From the NCBI RefSeq assembly GCF_024436415.1, contig NZ_JAFMZQ010000002.1:310001-374000 (forward strand): 64,000 nt of DNA, written 5' to 3'. The stretch is from Pedobacter deserti. Lineage in GTDB: Bacteria > Bacteroidota > Bacteroidia > Sphingobacteriales > Sphingobacteriaceae. The notes below the pieces were generated by a model. It was not told the origin of the DNA and searched no databases. It worked only from the letters and a program-made list of their open reading frames with translations. The position numbers and the translations under genes were made by a program. This document shows, piece after piece, positions 43,918-51,618 of this stretch. Every line of letters begins with the position of its first letter. Position 1 is the first letter of the stretch.

Positions 43918-44505
43918 TTATAATTTTGAAAAGTTCTTCAATAAACGTTCGCCGGCTGCCCCGGATTTTTCAGGATGAAACTGCACCCCGTAAAAGTTAT
44001 CTTTCTGCACCCCCGCAGAGAAAGGCAGGCCATACTCCGCAGTAGCGATGTCAAAAATAGGGTTATATTCAATAAAGTACGAATGCACAAAATAAAATTG
44101 TGCATCAGGCGCAATGCCCTCAAACAGCGAATTGTTATGGTGGGCAACGTTATTCCAGCCCATATGCGGAATCTTAATGCCTTTTTCACGGTCAAACAAA
44201 CGCGTTCTTACCGGAACCACAGCCATCATATCAGCATCCCCCTCTTCAGAGTGGGCGGTGAGCAGTTGCATGCCAACGCAAATACCCAGAACAGGCTTTT
44301 TTAATGCCTTAAGCGGCTTAATCAGTCCCGTTTGCTCCAGCTTCTTCATTGCGGCGCCGGCATGGCCCACACCAGGAATAATAATGTGCGTATACTTTTC
44401 CAGATCAGCTTCCTCATTCACCATCCCGTAGGCAATCCCTTGTCGTTCCAGTGCCGAAGTCAGGGAAAAGATATTTCCCGCACCATAGTTTACAATCCCG
44501 ATCAT
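43918..44505 (-). CDS. hisH: Imidazole glycerol phosphate synthase, glutaminase subunit
   Basis: 195 residues from the ATG at 44505 (MIGIVNYGAGN); a TTG at 44517 would add four residues. Class I glutamine amidotransferase that feeds ammonia to HisF. Catalytic Cys in PVLGICVGMQLL (near residue 80) and His/Glu in GVQFHPEKSG near 180. A -7 box lies 16 bases before the ATG, suggesting an internal promoter. Confidence 0.96.
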   Translation of the reverse strand: MIGIVNYGAGNIFSLTSALERQGIAYGMVNEEADLEKYTHIIIPGVGHAGAAMKKLEQTGLIKPLKALKKPVLGICVGMQLLTAHSEEGDADMMAVVPVRTRLFDREKGIKIPHMGWNNVAHHNNSLFEGIAPDAQFYFVHSYFIEYNPIFDIATAEYGLPFSAGVQKDNFYGVQFHPEKSGAAGERLLKNFSKL

Positions 44506-44521
44506 ATCGTTAGTCAATACA

Positions 44522-44529
44522 CAAAGATA
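44522..44529 (-). promoter_or_regulatory. Possible internal promoter before hisH
   Basis: On the minus strand TATCTTTG (TAnnTTTG) lies between hisB and hisH, 16 bases before the hisH ATG. No -33 match, so it may be chance. Confidence 0.3.
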
Positions 44530-44534
44530 AGCAA

Positions 44535-45668
44535 TTATAATACCCCTTTTGTACTTGGCAGTATCAGCTTCTCAGGATCCCGCTTTATCGCCATTTTAAT
44601 GGCTTTTGCAAAGGCCTTGAAAATCGCCTCTATCTTATGATGCTCATTCTCACCCTCAGCTTTAATATTCAGGTTGCACTTTGCCGCATCGGTAAACGAT
44701 TTGAAGAAATGATAGAACATCTCCGTCGGCATATCGCCGACCTTTTCCCGTTTAAATTCCGCATCCCATACAATCCATGGACGCCCCCCGAAATCAATCG
44801 CCGCCTGGGCCAGACAATCGTCCATCGGCAAACAGAATCCGTATCTTTCCAGGCCGAGTTTATTGCCAATGGCTTTTGCAAAAGCCTCACCCAGTGCAAT
44901 ACCCGTGTCTTCTATCGTATGGTGCTCGTCGATGTGCAGGTCGCCCTCCGTTTTAATGCTCAGGTCTACACTGCCGTGACGGGCAATCTGATCCAGCATA
45001 TGATCAAAGAAATGCAGACCTGTAGAAACTTCCGCTTTTCCGGTACCGTCAAGATCAATAGCGATGGCTATTTTCGTCTCATTGGTATTACGCTCATGCT
45101 TTACCCGTCGGCTTCCCGCTTTCAGCATCGTGTAAATATCTTCCCATTTTTGCGTCTCCAGGGAAATATGCGGGCCCAGGACCTCCGCTTTCTCCAGCAT
45201 CTCGCCCGATCCTAGGGCGTCATTATTACGCAGCCATATCGCTTTTGCGCCAAGGTTCTTCGCCAGGATCACATCATTGAGCCTGTCGCCAATCACATAA
45301 GAATTCGGCAGGTCAAAACCCTCGCCCAGGAAATGCTGCAGCAAACCCGTATTCGGCTTGCGCGTAATTGCGTTCTCATGCGCAAAGGTCTTGTCAATAA
45401 TCACCTCACTGAATACTACGCCTTCGCCCGCAAAGGTGTCCATGATGAAATTATGCACCGGCCAGAAATTCTCCTCCGGATGTGAATCCGTTCCTAAACC
45501 ATCCTGATTGGTCACCATCACCAGCGTATAGTCAAGCTCTGCCGCAATCCTCGACAGGTAATACAAAGCCCGCGGATAAAATTCCAGCTTGGCAAATGAG
45601 TCAATCTGCTCATCTTCCGGTTCTTTGATCAGCGTGCCGTCACGGTCTATAAAGAGTACTTTTTTCAT
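44535..45668 (-). CDS. hisB: Bifunctional histidinol-phosphatase / imidazoleglycerol-phosphate dehydratase
   Basis: 377 residues. The first about 165 residues are a HAD phosphatase (FIDRDGTLIKEP, VTNQDGLGTDSHP, VIGDRLNDV) that dephosphorylates histidinol phosphate; the rest is IGP dehydratase with the manganese-binding HFFDHMLDQIARHG and DEHHTIEDTGIALGEAFAKAIG and the C-terminal GENEHHKIEAIFKAFAKAIK. The fusion supplies the phosphatase, so no separate hisN is needed. Confidence 0.97.
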   Translation of the reverse strand: MKKVLFIDRDGTLIKEPEDEQIDSFAKLEFYPRALYYLSRIAAELDYTLVMVTNQDGLGTDSHPEENFWPVHNFIMDTFAGEGVVFSEVIIDKTFAHENAITRKPNTGLLQHFLGEGFDLPNSYVIGDRLNDVILAKNLGAKAIWLRNNDALGSGEMLEKAEVLGPHISLETQKWEDIYTMLKAGSRRVKHERNTNETKIAIAIDLDGTGKAEVSTGLHFFDHMLDQIARHGSVDLSIKTEGDLHIDEHHTIEDTGIALGEAFAKAIGNKLGLERYGFCLPMDDCLAQAAIDFGGRPWIVWDAEFKREKVGDMPTEMFYHFFKSFTDAAKCNLNIKAEGENEHHKIEAIFKAFAKAIKMAIKRDPEKLILPSTKGVL

Positions 45669-45669
45669 G

Positions 45670-46734
45670 TTAAATATCTTTTAGCGCTGCCAGCAGCGTT
45701 TTGTTCTCTTCCGGTGTCCCAATCGTAATCCTCAGGCAGCCCTCGCAAAGTATTACCTTAGAGCGATCGCGGATAATAATCCCCTGATCTACCAGCGCAT
45801 TATATGTTCCGGTCGCATCCTTAACTTTAGCCAGTATAAAATTAGCATCTGAAGGATAAACATTAAGCACGCTGTCCAGCTCCTGCAAGTCCGCAATCAG
45901 TTGCTCCCGGTCGGCCACCGTAACCCTGATCCATTCATTCACCTGTTCAATGTTTTTCAGCGCATTTAAGGCAATGTCCTGAGTAGCTTGATTGATGTTG
46001 TACGGAGGCTTCACCTTGTTAAAAATATCGATCACCTGTCTCGATGCAAAAGCCATTCCCAGCCGCAAAGCCGCAAGTCCCCACGCCTTTGAGAAGGTCT
46101 GGAGCACAACCAGGTTCGAGTATTCCGTCAGCTCCTGGATAAAACTGCGCTGCTTGGCGTAATTGATATAAGCCTCGTCGATTACCACAAGACCCTTAAA
46201 ATTAGGCAGTATGGTTTCGATATCTGTACGGATGATTGAATTACCCGTCGGATTGTTTGGTGAGCAGATAAAGATCACTTTCGTATGCTCATCGATCGCT
46301 TCTGCAATGCCGTCAAGGTCCAGTTGAAACTGGGGCGTAAGGTTCACCCGGCGCACCTCCACATTGTTGATGCCTGCCGAAACCTCATACATGCCGTAAG
46401 TTGGGGGGAGGATGATCACATTGTCCACCCCAGGCTCGCAAAAAGCCCGGTAAAGAAGGTCTATCGCCTCGTCACTTCCGTTGCCCAGGAAAGTATTCTC
46501 AATCGGCACCCCTTTAATCTTGCTGATCGCATCCTTCAAATCCAGTTGCAGGGGATCAGGATAACGGTTGTAGTCCTTTTGCAAAGCACTGCTCAGCTCA
46601 CCGTTCAGCGGTGAACCAAAGCTGTTTTCATTGGCGTCCAGAAATACACTGGCCTGGCCCTTGTATTCGTCCCTCGCCGTAGAGTAAGGCTTCAGGTTCT
46701 TTATGTTTTCTCTCTGTAAACTCGTTATGTCCAT
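45670..46734 (-). CDS. hisC: Histidinol-phosphate aminotransferase
   Basis: 354 residues, PLP enzyme of fold type I. LDANENSFGSPL near the start, GNGSDEAIDLLYRAFC, FICSPNNPTGN, LVVIDEAYINY and the PLP-binding Lys in QTFSKAWGLAALRLG (near residue 215). It is one base away from hisB and two bases from hisD. Confidence 0.96.
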   Translation of the reverse strand: MDITSLQRENIKNLKPYSTARDEYKGQASVFLDANENSFGSPLNGELSSALQKDYNRYPDPLQLDLKDAISKIKGVPIENTFLGNGSDEAIDLLYRAFCEPGVDNVIILPPTYGMYEVSAGINNVEVRRVNLTPQFQLDLDGIAEAIDEHTKVIFICSPNNPTGNSIIRTDIETILPNFKGLVVIDEAYINYAKQRSFIQELTEYSNLVVLQTFSKAWGLAALRLGMAFASRQVIDIFNKVKPPYNINQATQDIALNALKNIEQVNEWIRVTVADREQLIADLQELDSVLNVYPSDANFILAKVKDATGTYNALVDQGIIIRDRSKVILCEGCLRITIGTPEENKTLLAALKDI

Positions 46735-46736
46735 GG

Positions 46737-48026
46737 TTAAATGTCTTTTAATCGTATGCTCACCGCGTTTCTGTGCGCCTGCAGGCCTTCAGCCTCCGCA
46801 AGTGTCTCTACGGTTTGCCCAATCTGCCCCAGTCCCTGCCGGTCGATATACTGAAAAGTGATTTTCTTAACGAAAGCGTCGAGTGATACCCCTGAGTATG
46901 CTTTTGCAAAGCCGCTTGTCGGAAGCGTATGGTTAGTTCCCGAAGCATAGTCGCCCGCGCTCTCCGGCGTCAGGTTGCCCAGAAATACCGAACCCGCATT
47001 GCGGATCAGCGGCAGCAGTTTCTCATACTTTTCTGAAGCCACAATGAGGTGTTCCGGCGCGTACACATTGCTGAATTCCATACCCTGTTCGAGGCTATCG
47101 ACCAGTACGGCATACGAGTTGGCAATCGCTTTAGCGGTTACATCCCTCCTTGGTAAGACGGCCAGCTGCGCCTCCAGTTCCTTCATTGTCTCGTCTAGTA
47201 TGGAACTTGAGGTAGCCACCAAAATTGACTGAGAATCAGTACCATGCTCTGCCTGTGCAAGCAGGTCGGATGCTAAGTATGACGGATTGGCAGTCTCATC
47301 CGCAAGTACCAAAACCTCCGATGGACCAGCAGGCATATCAATCGCAGTTCCAGCGGCCGACTGTACCAATTGTTTAGCCTGAGTCACATAGCGATTGCCC
47401 GGCCCGAAGATCTTGTAAACCTGGGGTACAGTGTCCGTACCGAAGGCCATCGCTGCTACAGCCTGCGCGCCGCCGATGAGGTATATTCGCTCAATACCGA
47501 GCTTCATCGCCACATAGGCCACATAGCAGTTCGTCTTGCCATCCTCTTGCGGAGGAGAACATACCACAATCTCCCGGCAGCCTGCCAGCGTTGCCGGAAC
47601 GCCTAGCATCAGGAAAGTACTCGGCAGTACAGCCGATCCGCCCGGGACGTACAAACCAACACGATCTATCGCTCGGCTTTCCCTCCAGCAGGTTATCCCG
47701 GGCATCGTGTCAATCTTCTCCTCGCGGCAAGCCTGTGCAGCGTGAAATGCCCGGATGTTTTCGTAAGCGATATCGATAGCCCGTTTGCCCTCTGCGGGAA
47801 TAGAAGCTGCTATCATTTCAAGCTCTTCAGGACCCAACCAAAGACGCTCCATTTCCACCCTGTCAAACTGTTTGGCATAGTCGAACAAGGCCGTGTCACC
47901 TTCCACTTTTACCCGCTTTACAATAGTTTCAACCTGTTGCTGTATACTGGCATCGTCTTCAAGCTGGCGTAGGCAAATCGATTCAATTTCCTCTTTAGAT
48001 AAATCAGTATATCTGTAGATTTTCAA
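46737..48026 (-). CDS. hisD: Histidinol dehydrogenase
   Basis: 429 residues. NAD-linked zinc enzyme for the last two oxidations of histidine synthesis. Signature VYKIFGPGNRYVTQAKQLVQ, IDMPAGPSEVLVLAD, AEHGTDSQSILVA and NAGSVFLGNLTPESAGDYASGTNHTLPT carry zinc and active-site residues. Normal length. Separated from hisG by 35 A/T-rich bases. Confidence 0.97.
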   Translation of the reverse strand: MKIYRYTDLSKEEIESICLRQLEDDASIQQQVETIVKRVKVEGDTALFDYAKQFDRVEMERLWLGPEELEMIAASIPAEGKRAIDIAYENIRAFHAAQACREEKIDTMPGITCWRESRAIDRVGLYVPGGSAVLPSTFLMLGVPATLAGCREIVVCSPPQEDGKTNCYVAYVAMKLGIERIYLIGGAQAVAAMAFGTDTVPQVYKIFGPGNRYVTQAKQLVQSAAGTAIDMPAGPSEVLVLADETANPSYLASDLLAQAEHGTDSQSILVATSSSILDETMKELEAQLAVLPRRDVTAKAIANSYAVLVDSLEQGMEFSNVYAPEHLIVASEKYEKLLPLIRNAGSVFLGNLTPESAGDYASGTNHTLPTSGFAKAYSGVSLDAFVKKITFQYIDRQGLGQIGQTVETLAEAEGLQAHRNAVSIRLKDI

Positions 48027-48061
48027 TGATTTATATTTTAGTATTAATTAATAGTTAATGC

Positions 48062-48913
48062 TTATGCAATGATTTTTTCTATCGGCATCACCATTATTCC
48101 CTGTGCACCGGCTGCCTTTAAAAGGTTTATTTTCTCCCAGAAATCATGCTCTGCGATGACTGAGTGCACAGCCACCCAATCCTCGTCAAACAAAGGCACT
48201 ACGGTCGGACTTTTCACGCCTGGCAGCAGGTCCACGATTTTTTGCAGGTTGCTTTTTGCCACGTTCAATACCACATATTTTGTCTCCTTGGCGCGTAGTA
48301 CAGAACGTATCCTTTGCAGGAGTTCCTGAACTTCCGGCAGCAGGTCAGACCCCTCCTTGCCAATCAGCACGGCTTCCGATTTCATCACTTCCGAGAAAGG
48401 TTTCAGACCATTGCTTTTCAGTGTTCCGCCGGTCGACACAATATCGCAGATCGCATCGCTTAACCCCAGGCCCGGGCCGATCTCTACCGATCCGGATATG
48501 GTGCGCACTTCAGCATCCACATTATTTTCCTTAAGGTACTTCTCCAGGATAACCGGGTAGGAGGTTGCAATCGCCTTGCCCTTCAACTGGCTCACCTCGG
48601 TAATGCTGCTGTCGTTAGGCACGGCAATCTTCAGGGTGCATTTACCGAAGCCAAGCCGCTGCAGGTAGGTCACCTCAGCGCCCGCCTCTACAATCACATT
48701 TTCACCAACAATACCAAGATCGGCAATGCCGTCCTGCACATATTCCGGGATATCATCATCACGAAGGAAGAGTATCTCCAGCGGAAAATTGGTGACAGAG
48801 GATATTAACGAGCTCTTGTAGTTCTCGAAAGACAAACCACAATTTTTAAGGATCTCTACTGATTTTTCGTTTAATCTACCCGATTTCTGGATAGCTATTT
48901 TGAGTGTTTTCAC
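48062..48913 (-). CDS. hisG: ATP phosphoribosyltransferase, long form
   Basis: 283 residues from a GTG start (MKTLKIAIQKSGRL). First, committed step: ATP + PRPP to PR-ATP. The long form carries a C-terminal ACT-like domain (about 205-283) for histidine feedback and does not need HisZ. Substrate motifs: IADLGIVGENVIVEAG near residue 66 and SVEIGPGLGLSDAICDIVSTGGTLKSNGL near 145, holding the PRPP loop. It heads the his operon; a His-rich leader peptide lies 77 bases upstream, so transcription is probably under attenuation as well. Confidence 0.96.
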   Translation of the reverse strand: MKTLKIAIQKSGRLNEKSVEILKNCGLSFENYKSSLISSVTNFPLEILFLRDDDIPEYVQDGIADLGIVGENVIVEAGAEVTYLQRLGFGKCTLKIAVPNDSSITEVSQLKGKAIATSYPVILEKYLKENNVDAEVRTISGSVEIGPGLGLSDAICDIVSTGGTLKSNGLKPFSEVMKSEAVLIGKEGSDLLPEVQELLQRIRSVLRAKETKYVVLNVAKSNLQKIVDLLPGVKSPTVVPLFDEDWVAVHSVIAEHDFWEKINLLKAAGAQGIMVMPIEKIIA

Positions 48914-48965
48914 TATATGCTTTTAGAATTATTGAATTAATGAACAAGAAATAAAGTCGAAACAA

Positions 48966-48982
48966 GTTTTGAAGTACAAAAC
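48966..48982 (-). terminator. Weak hairpin between his leader peptide and hisG
   Basis: On the minus strand GTTTTG-TACTT-CAAAAC forms a 6-bp stem followed by a moderately T-rich stretch. It is a candidate attenuator terminator but has only two G-C pairs. Confidence 0.35.
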
Positions 48983-48990
48983 ATTACATA

Positions 48991-49047
48991 TTACATCGCC
49001 GCCAGGCGATGATGAAAATGTAAGTGATGGTTCAAAATTGTATTCAT
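48991..49047 (-). CDS. hisL: Histidine operon leader peptide
   Basis: An 18-codon open frame, MNTILNHHLHFHHRLAAM, from ATG at 49047-49045 to TAA at 48993-48991. Five of seven successive residues (7, 8, 10, 12, 13) are His. It lies between the his promoter and hisG and is about 77 bases before the hisG start. By analogy to known his attenuators, ribosome stalling at the His codons when His-tRNA is scarce would change folding of the downstream RNA and allow transcription of hisG-D-C-B-H-A-F-IE. The last codons form a stem-loop with the preceding ones. No homology is needed for this call; it rests on codon content and position. Confidence 0.85.
   Translation of the reverse strand: MNTILNHHLHFHHRLAAM
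48994..49011 (-). promoter_or_regulatory. Leader stem-loop overlapping the last His codon
   Basis: CATCGCC (49011-49005) and GGCGATG (49000-48994) form a 7-bp stem with a TGGC loop. The 5' arm starts at the last His codon of the leader peptide, so a stalled ribosome would block it. Confidence 0.6.
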
Positions 49048-49096
49048 AACTTATTTAAGTTCCTTATCAACAATGACTAGCATCTCCGAGGCGATG

Positions 49097-49126
49097 CAAA
49101 TATAAAAAACGCTTTGTGAAATCAAA
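49097..49126 (-). promoter_or_regulatory. -33/-7 promoter of the histidine operon
   Basis: On the minus strand TTTG (49126-49123), 18-base spacer, TATATTTG (49104-49097), an excellent Bacteroidetes match. Predicted start near 49091, about 45 bases before the leader peptide and about 180 before hisG. Confidence 0.75.
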
Positions 49127-49230
49127 ACAGCTTTTCACAATTAAATCGGCGGAATCTCTAATTCACCCAGGTACTGACTATTGCCGGTATGCTTGCCATA
49201 TCCCGACGCAAAGTTCTTATCTTAGCGTCG

Positions 49231-50013
49231 ATGGTCACACTAGGCAAAGGTGAATATCTTGGGGAGAACATAACGCGGTTTGAGTCAGACGGCCTTACGA
49301 TTGTTGATACGAGCTACAGGCAGCCCGTATATTCAGGCTGGCATTCGCACCATTGTGCGCACCTCACGCTTGTTCTCAATGGCGGTAACCTCGAAAAGCG
49401 TCCACGGAGGGAGTTGCAACTCAGCAGCGGGCAAGTGGTTTTCTACCACCATGGGGAACTTCACCGAAATGATCATACGCTGTTTCCTTCGCGCAACATC
49501 AATCTTGAACTGAGTGAGGATTTTTTTTTAATGAGCGGACTAACGCCGATACAATTGGAAAAAGCTGTAGCAGGACGGGGGTTACAGGCGGCCGATATTA
49601 TCAGAGTTTTACATGAACTTTTTTATCCCGGTGCCGATCTGCAGCAGACGGCTACAATGATCCTTGGGGCTGCGGCAAGTGCCCCCCTGGGAAGGTTGGA
49701 GCCAGATTGGGTTGCTGTGGTACGGACGTTTCTGGAGGATAACTGGTACAGATGGCCTGGCCTAGTTGAAATTGCGGAGGCTGCAGGCGTACACCCGATT
49801 ACCATCTCAAAGTCATTCAGCCGATATTTTAGCGGAACGCTAAGTTCATATACCCGAAAATTGAAGGTTGGCCGGGCCGTTGCACTGATCAGGTCGGGCA
49901 AATATTCGCTCACTACTGTCGCCTTAATGTGTGGGTTTGCTGACCAAAGTCATTTTATCAGGGCGTTTAAAGCGAATACCGGCCTCCTGCCCAAGGCTTT
50001 TGAACGTTGGTAA
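49231..50013 (+). CDS. AraC-family transcriptional regulator
   Basis: 260 residues from the ATG at 49231 (MVTLGKGEYLGENITRF), preferred to the ATG at 49189. The N-terminal part is a cupin-like sensor domain (GWHSHHCAHLTLVLNGG, metal-like His cluster); residues about 165-260 carry two helix-turn-helix motifs (LVEIAEAAGVHPITISKSFSRYF and LTTVALMCGFADQSHFIRAFKANTGLLPKAF). It is divergent from the his operon but the gap of about 105 bases to the his promoter does not prove it controls that operon. A serine hydrolase gene follows 61 bases downstream and may be its target. Confidence 0.88.
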   Translation: MVTLGKGEYLGENITRFESDGLTIVDTSYRQPVYSGWHSHHCAHLTLVLNGGNLEKRPRRELQLSSGQVVFYHHGELHRNDHTLFPSRNINLELSEDFFLMSGLTPIQLEKAVAGRGLQAADIIRVLHELFYPGADLQQTATMILGAAASAPLGRLEPDWVAVVRTFLEDNWYRWPGLVEIAEAAGVHPITISKSFSRYFSGTLSSYTRKLKVGRAVALIRSGKYSLTTVALMCGFADQSHFIRAFKANTGLLPKAFERW

Positions 50014-50074
50014 GTTCCATGGGCAGGCAAATCCTGTTCTATTTTTAAAGTATGATCTGGCTTAGTTTTACGGC

Positions 50075-51577
50075 ATGAAAAAAATTGTTCTGCTTTTATC
50101 GATGCTTGGTCTGTTTGGAAATGTCGCCGCGCAACATTTACCCGCTAGGCTTGATAGCTTCTATTCCAGCCTGGCGGCCGAGGGCCGCTTGAACGGGGGT
50201 GTACTGGTGGCGTCCAAAGGACAGGTGCTTTATGAGCGATATTTTGGTTGGGCCAGCATACAACATAAGCGACGTAATGAAGCGGCTACAGCATTTCAGC
50301 TGGCCTCTCTATCAAAACCTTTTACTGCTGTCGCCATTATGCAACTGGCTGAAACCGGAAAGCTGAATCTGAGTGAGCGCTTCTCCCATTACTTCCCTCA
50401 GTTTCCATACAAAGATATTACGATCGCGCAATTGCTTTCTCACAGTTCCGGGCTTTCAGATCAGGATTTGTCGGACGCCCAGGCAGCCTTTGAACGCAGG
50501 CTGGGGCGCCGACACTGCAACGCCGACCTCGTAGCTATGCTTGCTGAAGCGAAAGTGAAGTTAAAGCTAAAGCCTGGTGAAAAGTGGTGGTACAGCAATC
50601 TTGGCTTCGAATTGCTAGCTACTTTGGTCGAAAAGGTGTCTGGTCTCGGTTTTCCAGATTATCTGAATAGGTATATATGGAGCCCTGCGGGCATGGAGCA
50701 TACCTATCTCCGCATGTCGCAAAAAGACGAGAGAATTTGGCAGGCACGCAATTATGACTACCCTAAAAGGTATGCGCCATACCGTGAAAGGGTAGACAAT
50801 AGTGGGGGCGACTATACGGAACGCGCTTACGGGCATAGTAACATTGTCAGCACATGCCGGGATCTGCTCAGATTTAGCCAGGCATTTTTCGGCGGACGTT
50901 TGGTGTCCCCGGCTATGGTGACTCATGCGACGGCAGGCACCAGTTTACAGAACGGTCGGCCAAATGCCGTATGGATGAACATTGGAAGTATGGGCAGCAC
51001 CGTAAACGGCTTGGGATGGTTTGTCTTCAACCAAGGCCCCAGAGCGGGAACGGTGTTCCATGCGGGCGGAATGTCGGGTGCGGTCACTATCCTTTTGTTT
51101 GATCCCAGCTCGGCGTCAACGGTGATCATTCTAGACAATATGGGCAGTGAAGGAATTTATAATAATGCCTTGAACGGTCTACGGCTGCTGAACGGGCGGC
51201 AGGTTGTACCCTCAAAAAAGAATCTTGCCCGCTTGTACGGTCGCTGGCTCATGACAATGAAGGCTGACGCTGCAGCGAAACTACTCATGAAGCTTCGCAA
51301 TGACACGCTTAACTATACCCTGAACGAAAACGACATAAACAACCTGGGGTACGCCCTGCTGAGCGATAAGATCCAGCAAAAGGCTCTTGAGGTCTTCAAG
51401 ATCAACTGTGTTTTATTCCCGGCAAGCGACAATGCCTTTAACAGTTATGCTGAGGCTTTGGAGCAAATCGGGCAGCAGGCCGATGCGCTTGATATGTACC
51501 GGAAGTCGGTACAACTTAACCCCGGCAACCAGCATTCGTTAAAGGCACTTCGGCGCCTTGAAAGTACCACGCAATAA
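50075..51577 (+). CDS. Class C beta-lactamase-like serine hydrolase with C-terminal TPR
   Basis: 500 residues. A signal peptide (MKKIVLLLSMLGLFGNVAAQ) exports it. The penicillin-binding fold has the SxxK motif at Ser78-Lys81 (ASLSKPF), YSN in WWYSNLGFELLA (about 175), and HAGG in VFHAGGMSGAV. After about residue 400 come helical repeats of TPR type (LEVFKINCVLFPASDNAFNSYAEALEQIGQQADALDMYRKSVQLNPG). Substrate may be a peptide or ester; beta-lactam hydrolysis is not shown by sequence. The AraC gene just upstream may regulate it. Confidence 0.88.
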   Translation: MKKIVLLLSMLGLFGNVAAQHLPARLDSFYSSLAAEGRLNGGVLVASKGQVLYERYFGWASIQHKRRNEAATAFQLASLSKPFTAVAIMQLAETGKLNLSERFSHYFPQFPYKDITIAQLLSHSSGLSDQDLSDAQAAFERRLGRRHCNADLVAMLAEAKVKLKLKPGEKWWYSNLGFELLATLVEKVSGLGFPDYLNRYIWSPAGMEHTYLRMSQKDERIWQARNYDYPKRYAPYRERVDNSGGDYTERAYGHSNIVSTCRDLLRFSQAFFGGRLVSPAMVTHATAGTSLQNGRPNAVWMNIGSMGSTVNGLGWFVFNQGPRAGTVFHAGGMSGAVTILLFDPSSASTVIILDNMGSEGIYNNALNGLRLLNGRQVVPSKKNLARLYGRWLMTMKADAAAKLLMKLRNDTLNYTLNENDINNLGYALLSDKIQQKALEVFKINCVLFPASDNAFNSYAEALEQIGQQADALDMYRKSVQLNPGNQHSLKALRRLESTTQ

Positions 51578-51603
51578 ATTTACCAAACTTAAGCCCGAAT
51601 ACT

Positions 51604-51611
51604 TACCTTTG
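51604..51611 (+). promoter_or_regulatory. -7 box of the BatA-like gene, seven bases from the start
   Basis: TACCTTTG (TAnnTTTG) followed by ATTTTTA and the ATG at 51619; predicts a near-leaderless transcript for the BatA-like / dihydroorotase-like / 222-residue / DUF4199 run. Confidence 0.5.
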
Positions 51612-51618
51612 ATTTTTA

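Noticed and set aside
48042..48053. Palindrome TATTAATTAATA between hisG and hisD
   Set aside because: A purely A/T palindrome in an A/T-rich gap is expected by chance and no regulator is suggested.
49105..49230. Shared his/AraC regulation by the divergent AraC protein
   Set aside because: No inverted or direct repeats typical of an AraC site were found near the his promoter; divergence alone is weak evidence.
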